Below, piece after piece: positions 60,090-64,000 of a DNA stretch of 64,000 nt; the first letter of the stretch is position 1; each line of letters starts with the position of its first letter. Under the pieces are notes generated by a model. The model did not search any database. It worked only from the letters and a program-made list of their open reading frames with translations, and had not been told where the DNA came from. Source of the stretch: Dokdonella sp041395345 (GTDB lineage: Bacteria > Pseudomonadota > Gammaproteobacteria > Xanthomonadales > Rhodanobacteraceae); contig NZ_JAWLAR010000006.1 of the NCBI RefSeq assembly GCF_041395345.1, positions 62,001 through 126,000 on the forward strand, in the 5' to 3' direction. A program made the position numbers and the translations under genes.

Positions 60090-62477
60090 GTGAGAAAAAA
60101 AACAAAAGGACCGAGCAAATCCGGGACAGGCAAGCCGCCTTCCCGAAAATCGGCGCCAGCGAAGGGGGGGGCGAAGAAGAGTGCCCGCCCGAAACTGCCA
60201 CCCTGGATGCCGGAAACCGCTTCGGCGCCGGCCACGGGCAGCAAGCGTACAAAGACAGTGCCCTCGCCAATGCGTGGCAAAAGTCGACCGGGTCGAACCG
60301 AAGATCCGTTCGCCCGCCGCGAAGCACAACGCTACGAGAATCCGATTCCGAGCCGTGAGGCCATCCTGGCCCTGCTCAGCGAGCAGGCCGCAATGATGAA
60401 GACCGAGGCCGTGGCAGCCGCGCTTGGACTGCGCAGCGAGCAGGATGTCGACGCCCTGACCAAGCGGCTGGCCGCCATGGTGCGCGATGGCCAACTGCTG
60501 CAGAACCGTCGCGGTGGTTATGGCGTGGCCGAAAAGCTCGACCTGATTCCAGGTGTCGTACTGGCCAATGCCGAGGGTTATGGATTCCTGCGTCCGGACG
60601 AGGGCGGTGAGGACTTGTACCTCTCGCCTGCGCAAATGCGAACCGTGCTGCACGGCGATCGCGTGCTCGGCAGCGTGGTCGGCGTCGACCGGCGCGGGCG
60701 TCGCCAGGGTGCCATCGTGGAAGTGCTGGAACGCCGGGCCTCGCGCCTGGTCGGTCGCGTCATCGTGGAGGATGGCCTGGTACTGGTATCTCCTGATGAT
60801 CGCAGGGTGCATCAGGACATTCTGATTCGACCCGGCAACGAGCTGGGTGCGCGTGCCGGCCAGATCGTGATTGCCGAAATCAGCGATCCGCCAACCCAGC
60901 ATCGCGGACCGATGGGCCGCATCCTTGCCGTACTCGGCGAACGCCTGACCCCGTCGATCATCGTGGAGATGGCGATCGCCAGCCACAATCTTCCGCACGA
61001 GTGGCCGGACACGGTCACGCGTCAGGCCGCCGAAGTCGATCCGCAAGTTCTGGACTCCGAGATCAAGGGCCGCGTCGATCTGCGTTCGATGCCACTGGTC
61101 ACGATCGATGGCGAAGATGCGCGTGACTTCGACGATGCCGTCTACGCGGAATCGAATGCGCAAGGCTCCAGGCTGGTCGTGGCCATTGCCGACGTTTCCC
61201 ACTACGTGAGTGTCGGCAGCGCCCTCGACGAGGAAGCCTATCTGCGCTCGACTTCCGTGTATTTCCCGGGCTTCGTCGTGCCCATGCTTCCGGAGACGCT
61301 TTCCAACGGCATCTGCTCGCTGAATCCGAAGGTCGACCGGCTGTGCATGGTCTGCGACATGCAGGTGGATCGCAACGGTGAGGTCGTCAGTTCGAAGTTC
61401 TATGATGCGGTCATGCGTTCGCATGCGCGACTGACCTATACCAAGGTCTGGGAGGCGGTTGGCGAGAAGCTGGACGACGTGCGCGCCGAGCTTTCCGACC
61501 TGATGCCCCGCCTGGAATGCCTGCACCAGCTCTACAAGCTGCTGGCCAAGGCGCGCCAGAAGCGAGGTTCGATCGATTTCGAAAGCACCGAAGTGAAGTT
61601 CCGCCTGGCCGCTTCCGGTGAAGTGATCCAGTTGGGTTCGGAGCCGCGCAACGATGCGCACAAGCTGATCGAGGAATGCATGATCGCCGCGAATGTGCAG
61701 GCGGCACGGTTCCTGCTGAAGAAGCGAATTCCCGCGCCCTACCGCGTGCATGAGCCGCCACCGGCATCGAAGTTCGAGGATTTGCTCGAGTTCCTGCGCG
61801 AGTTCAAGCTCAAATTGCCGCCTGCCGGTGAAGTGAAGCCGTCGGACTTTGCCGCGCTGCTGAAGAAGATCCGGGATCGACCGGATGTCAGCCTGATCGA
61901 GTCGGTCATCCTGCGTTCCCAGAGCATGGCCGTATATCAGCCCGAGAACACCGGGCACTTCGGTCTTGCGCTCGATGCGTACGCGCATTTCACTTCGCCG
62001 ATTCGTCGCTATCCAGACTTGCTCGTGCATCGGGCCATCCGTTATGCCATCAACGGCGGCAAGCCTGCCGAGTACGAGTACTCGCCGACCCAGATGGGCT
62101 CCATGTCCGTGCATTGCTCGCACAACGAGCGTCGCGCACAGGAAGCCGAGCGGGATGTGGACGAGCGCTACAAGTGCGCATGGATGGAGAAGCACGTCGG
62201 CAGTGAATTCGACGGTGTCGTCTCGGGCGTGACTTCATTCGGATTGTTCGTCGAGTTGACCGAGTCGAAGATCAACGGCCTGGTCCACATCACTCAGTTG
62301 CCCAACGACTATTATCACTTCGATCCGAAACGGCATCTGCTCAAGGGCGAACGTCGCGGCCTCAGTTTCCGGCTTGGCGACCAGGTACGGATCCAGGTGT
62401 TGCGCGCCAGCCTCGAGGACCGCAAGATCGATTTCCGTCTGGTGGCAGACGAAACCCGGGGGGCGAGCTCGCGATGA
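60090..62477 (+). CDS. rnr: Ribonuclease R
   Basis: A 795-residue 3'-5' exoribonuclease that degrades structured RNA and acts in cold stress and trans-translation. An N-terminal Lys/Arg/Pro-rich segment (1-80) precedes a winged helix, then two cold-shock-type domains, the RNB catalytic core with DGEDARDFDDAVY (four Asp) and a C-terminal S1 domain (GSEFDGVVSGVTSFGLFVEL). Start GTG at 60090 has GGGAG upstream. The basic tail usual in E. coli RNase R is short here. rlmB follows one gene later. Confidence 0.96.
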   Translation: MRKKTKGPSKSGTGKPPSRKSAPAKGGAKKSARPKLPPWMPETASAPATGSKRTKTVPSPMRGKSRPGRTEDPFARREAQRYENPIPSREAILALLSEQAAMMKTEAVAAALGLRSEQDVDALTKRLAAMVRDGQLLQNRRGGYGVAEKLDLIPGVVLANAEGYGFLRPDEGGEDLYLSPAQMRTVLHGDRVLGSVVGVDRRGRRQGAIVEVLERRASRLVGRVIVEDGLVLVSPDDRRVHQDILIRPGNELGARAGQIVIAEISDPPTQHRGPMGRILAVLGERLTPSIIVEMAIASHNLPHEWPDTVTRQAAEVDPQVLDSEIKGRVDLRSMPLVTIDGEDARDFDDAVYAESNAQGSRLVVAIADVSHYVSVGSALDEEAYLRSTSVYFPGFVVPMLPETLSNGICSLNPKVDRLCMVCDMQVDRNGEVVSSKFYDAVMRSHARLTYTKVWEAVGEKLDDVRAELSDLMPRLECLHQLYKLLAKARQKRGSIDFESTEVKFRLAASGEVIQLGSEPRNDAHKLIEECMIAANVQAARFLLKKRIPAPYRVHEPPPASKFEDLLEFLREFKLKLPPAGEVKPSDFAALLKKIRDRPDVSLIESVILRSQSMAVYQPENTGHFGLALDAYAHFTSPIRRYPDLLVHRAIRYAINGGKPAEYEYSPTQMGSMSVHCSHNERRAQEAERDVDERYKCAWMEKHVGSEFDGVVSGVTSFGLFVELTESKINGLVHITQLPNDYYHFDPKRHLLKGERRGLSFRLGDQVRIQVLRASLEDRKIDFRLVADETRGASSR

Positions 62478-62971
62478 GCAAGCATGCGTTCGGCGTATCT
62501 CTCGTCGAAGGTCGTCACAATGACCTGGCCCAGTGGGTCGGCGAATGGGAAGGCACCATCCGGGTCTGGTTCGAGCCGGGTTCGGTCGGTGACGAAGCGC
62601 CCATCAGCGGTTCGATTCGCAGCACGCTGGGCGGACGCTGTCTGGTCCACGAGTATGAAACGCAGTTCATGGGCGAACGCGAGCAGGGCCTCGCCCTGTA
62701 CACCTGGCATATTGACCGCCAGTGCCACGAATGCGCATGGATCGACAGCGCGCATACCGGTACGCAGATCATGTACTCGGAAGGTGTCCGCGATCAGGAC
62801 CGTTTTTCGGTGCTTGGCAGCTACGGAGGCTACGATGGTGATCCGGCCTGGGGTTGGCGTACCGAAATCGATCTGGTCGATGCCGATCACCTGCGCATCA
62901 ACGCCTTCAACATCTCACCCGAAGGCGAGGAATCCAGGGCCATCGAAATCGCCTATGTGCGAAAGTCATGA
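62474..62971 (+). CDS. DUF1579 family protein
   Basis: 165 residues. Pattern LAQWVGEWEGTIRVWFEPG, a conserved Trp-rich lipocalin-like beta barrel, typical of DUF1579. No signal peptide. Overlaps rnr by 4 bases, so coupled, though its link to RNA decay is unknown. Function unknown. Confidence 0.75.
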   Translation: MSKHAFGVSLVEGRHNDLAQWVGEWEGTIRVWFEPGSVGDEAPISGSIRSTLGGRCLVHEYETQFMGEREQGLALYTWHIDRQCHECAWIDSAHTGTQIMYSEGVRDQDRFSVLGSYGGYDGDPAWGWRTEIDLVDADHLRINAFNISPEGEESRAIEIAYVRKS

Positions 62972-63040
62972 TCGCCGGCTATTCCGTCACAATGCGTCTA
63001 CCCTGCTGGGCAATCCACACTTCACGGCATCTGGTACTCC

Positions 63041-63781
63041 ATGAGCACTGAACTACTGATCGGCATCCATTCCATCGAGGCAGCGTTGAATTACGATGCC
63101 GGCAACGTTGTCGAGTTCTATGTGGAAACCGGTCAGCAGAACCCGCGTGTGCGAGAGCTGGCCGAACGTGCGCGCGACCTCGGCATCAAGCCGCATGCGC
63201 GGGATCGCGCAGATCTCGATCGCATGACCGGTGGCGGCCGTCACCAGGGCGTAGCCGCGCTGTACCGTACGCCACCCCCGCGCAGCGAGAGCGAATTGCC
63301 CGCACTGGTCGAGTCGGCCGGGCAGGATGCCCTGTTTCTGGTGCTTGACGGTATTACCGATCCGCACAATCTCGGCGCCTGCCTGCGCAGCGCCGAGGCG
63401 GCTGGAGTCACTGCGGTGATCGTGCCGAAGGACAAGGCCGTCGGCATCACGCCCACGGTGCGGCGTGCATCCGCCGGTGCGGCCGATCGCGTTCCGTTCT
63501 TTGCCGCCACCAATCTCGCGCGAAGCCTCAAGCAGCTCAAGGACGCCGGTGTGTGGCTGACCGGTCTGGCTGGTGACGCTCCGCAATCCTTGTATGCGAG
63601 CGATTTCAAGGGGCCGGTCGCGATCGTTGTCGGCAGCGAAGGCGAGGGCATGCGTCGCCTTACGCGTGAAGCCTGCGATTTCCTTGCCAGCATCCCGATG
63701 CGCGGCAGCGTGGAAAGCCTCAACGTCTCGGTGGCGACTGGTGTCGTCCTGTTCGAGGTGTTGCGCCAGCGATCAGCCTGA
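63041..63781 (+). CDS. rlmB: 23S rRNA (guanosine-2'-O-)-methyltransferase RlmB
   Basis: A 246-residue SPOUT/TrmH methyltransferase that modifies G2251. An N-terminal L30-like domain (1-75, LLIGIHSIEAALNYD) precedes the knotted domain with NLGACLRSAEAAGVTAV, GSEGEGMRRLTREACD and SLNVSVATGVVLFEV. Length matches E. coli RlmB (243). It completes the conserved rnr-rlmB pair. Confidence 0.96.
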   Translation: MSTELLIGIHSIEAALNYDAGNVVEFYVETGQQNPRVRELAERARDLGIKPHARDRADLDRMTGGGRHQGVAALYRTPPPRSESELPALVESAGQDALFLVLDGITDPHNLGACLRSAEAAGVTAVIVPKDKAVGITPTVRRASAGAADRVPFFAATNLARSLKQLKDAGVWLTGLAGDAPQSLYASDFKGPVAIVVGSEGEGMRRLTREACDFLASIPMRGSVESLNVSVATGVVLFEVLRQRSA

Positions 63782-63788
63782 AATCCTC

Positions 63789-64000
63789 ATGACAGAGCGC
63801 ATGCCCGGTCTGGACTTGCTGCGACTGTTCGCGGGCCTGGCCCTGATCGTCTGTCACGCCGGTTTCTGGCTTTCGCCGTTGCGGATCCCCGATACGTTCT
63901 GGCTCATGCTCGGCCACCTCGGCGTCGAATTGTTCCTGGTCAGTACCGGTTTCCTCCTCGCCCGGCGTGGATTCGCGGCCATCCATGCGGAGTCGGTCTG
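63789..64000 (+). CDS. Acyltransferase family 3 membrane protein, cut by the window end
   Basis: Only the first 70 codons are visible. It opens MTERMPGLDLLRLFAGLALIVCHAGFWL: the LDLLRL..A...V..H pattern with the conserved Arg and His matches OafA/Acyl_transf_3 proteins that O-acylate polysaccharides or lipids. A second hydrophobic stretch (LMLGHLGVELFLVSTGFLLARR) has the typical GVELFxVxSGFL motif. It starts 7 bases after rlmB. Confidence 0.8.
   Translation, partial: MTERMPGLDLLRLFAGLALIVCHAGFWLSPLRIPDTFWLMLGHLGVELFLVSTGFLLARRGFAAIHAESV

Noticed and set aside
60042..62195. Very long open frame opposite rnr (and similar ones opposite sucA, the EAL gene and cbpA)
   Set aside because: These mirror the codon bias of strongly conserved genes on the other strand. 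Translations show no domains.

Overview
The window reads as core chromosome of a fairly GC-rich gammaproteobacterium, most likely from the Xanthomonadales/Lysobacterales (a Rhodanobacter- or Lysobacter-like organism). This rests on four things: a FimX-type degenerate GGDEF/EAL protein plus a PilH receiver, the order miaA-hfq-hflX-hflK-hflC-yjeT-purA-tRNA-rnr-rlmB, the epmB/efp divergon, and many GGGATTC-type heptad repeats of the kind common in Xanthomonas intergenic DNA. No 16S gene is present, so the placement is inferred. Genes are densely packed, often with 4-bp ATGA overlaps, and nearly every gene has a recognisable housekeeping family.

Layout. 1-3.1 kb: heat-shock pair hsp20-cbpA, then pilH and an AcuI-type reductase on the minus strand. 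3.4-9.2 kb: 2-oxoglutarate dehydrogenase operon sucA-sucB-lpdA, read leftward. 9.3-14.3 kb: corC-like, purB, roxA and a two-domain GNAT protein, read leftward. 14.6-17 kb: fumC and a secreted proline-rich protein. 17.1-19.8 kb: a YtrA-type regulator/ABC-exporter operon led by an unknown small protein. 20-27.4 kb: glutathione peroxidase, a fused ATP sulfurylase-APS kinase, an FKBP isomerase, ugd, gmd, slyX and a DUF2058 gene. 27.4-29.8 kb: polyhydroxybutyrate genes (two acetoacetyl-CoA reductase paralogues flanking phaR). 29.8-35.8 kb: gluQ, htpX, fimX, epmB and efp. 35.8-40.4 kb: an amidohydrolase, ubiG, a gph/mupP phosphatase, a degenerate squalene-synthase-like protein and folE2. 40.7-46.6 kb: deaD helicase, tldD, darP and pmbA. 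46.7-52.9 kb: DUF4870, then ispA, xseB, tilS, tdh and a membrane EAL protein, all leftward. 53.2-64 kb: the miaA-to-rlmB superoperon with a tRNA-Leu(CAG) inserted, ending in a truncated acyltransferase.

Functional links. Protein quality control is rich (hsp20, cbpA, htpX, hflKC, tldD/pmbA, FKBP). Translation and tRNA modification are rich too (epmB with efp, roxA, gluQ, tilS, miaA, rlmB, darP, hflX, hfq, rnr). Type IV pilus and c-di-GMP control is represented by pilH, fimX and a separate EAL protein. The nucleotide-sugar enzymes Ugd and Gmd point to surface polysaccharide.

I see no phage, transposase, CRISPR array, toxin-antitoxin pair or defence island, and no clearly new multi-gene system. 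The most unusual signals are non-coding or gene-level. They are the sense-oriented, G-quadruplex-capable heptads sitting just after stop codons, an hflX gene with no canonical start codon at the conserved N-terminus, a probable pseudo-enzyme of the squalene synthase fold, and the unknown leader gene of the YtrA operon with its strong promoter and inverted-repeat operator.
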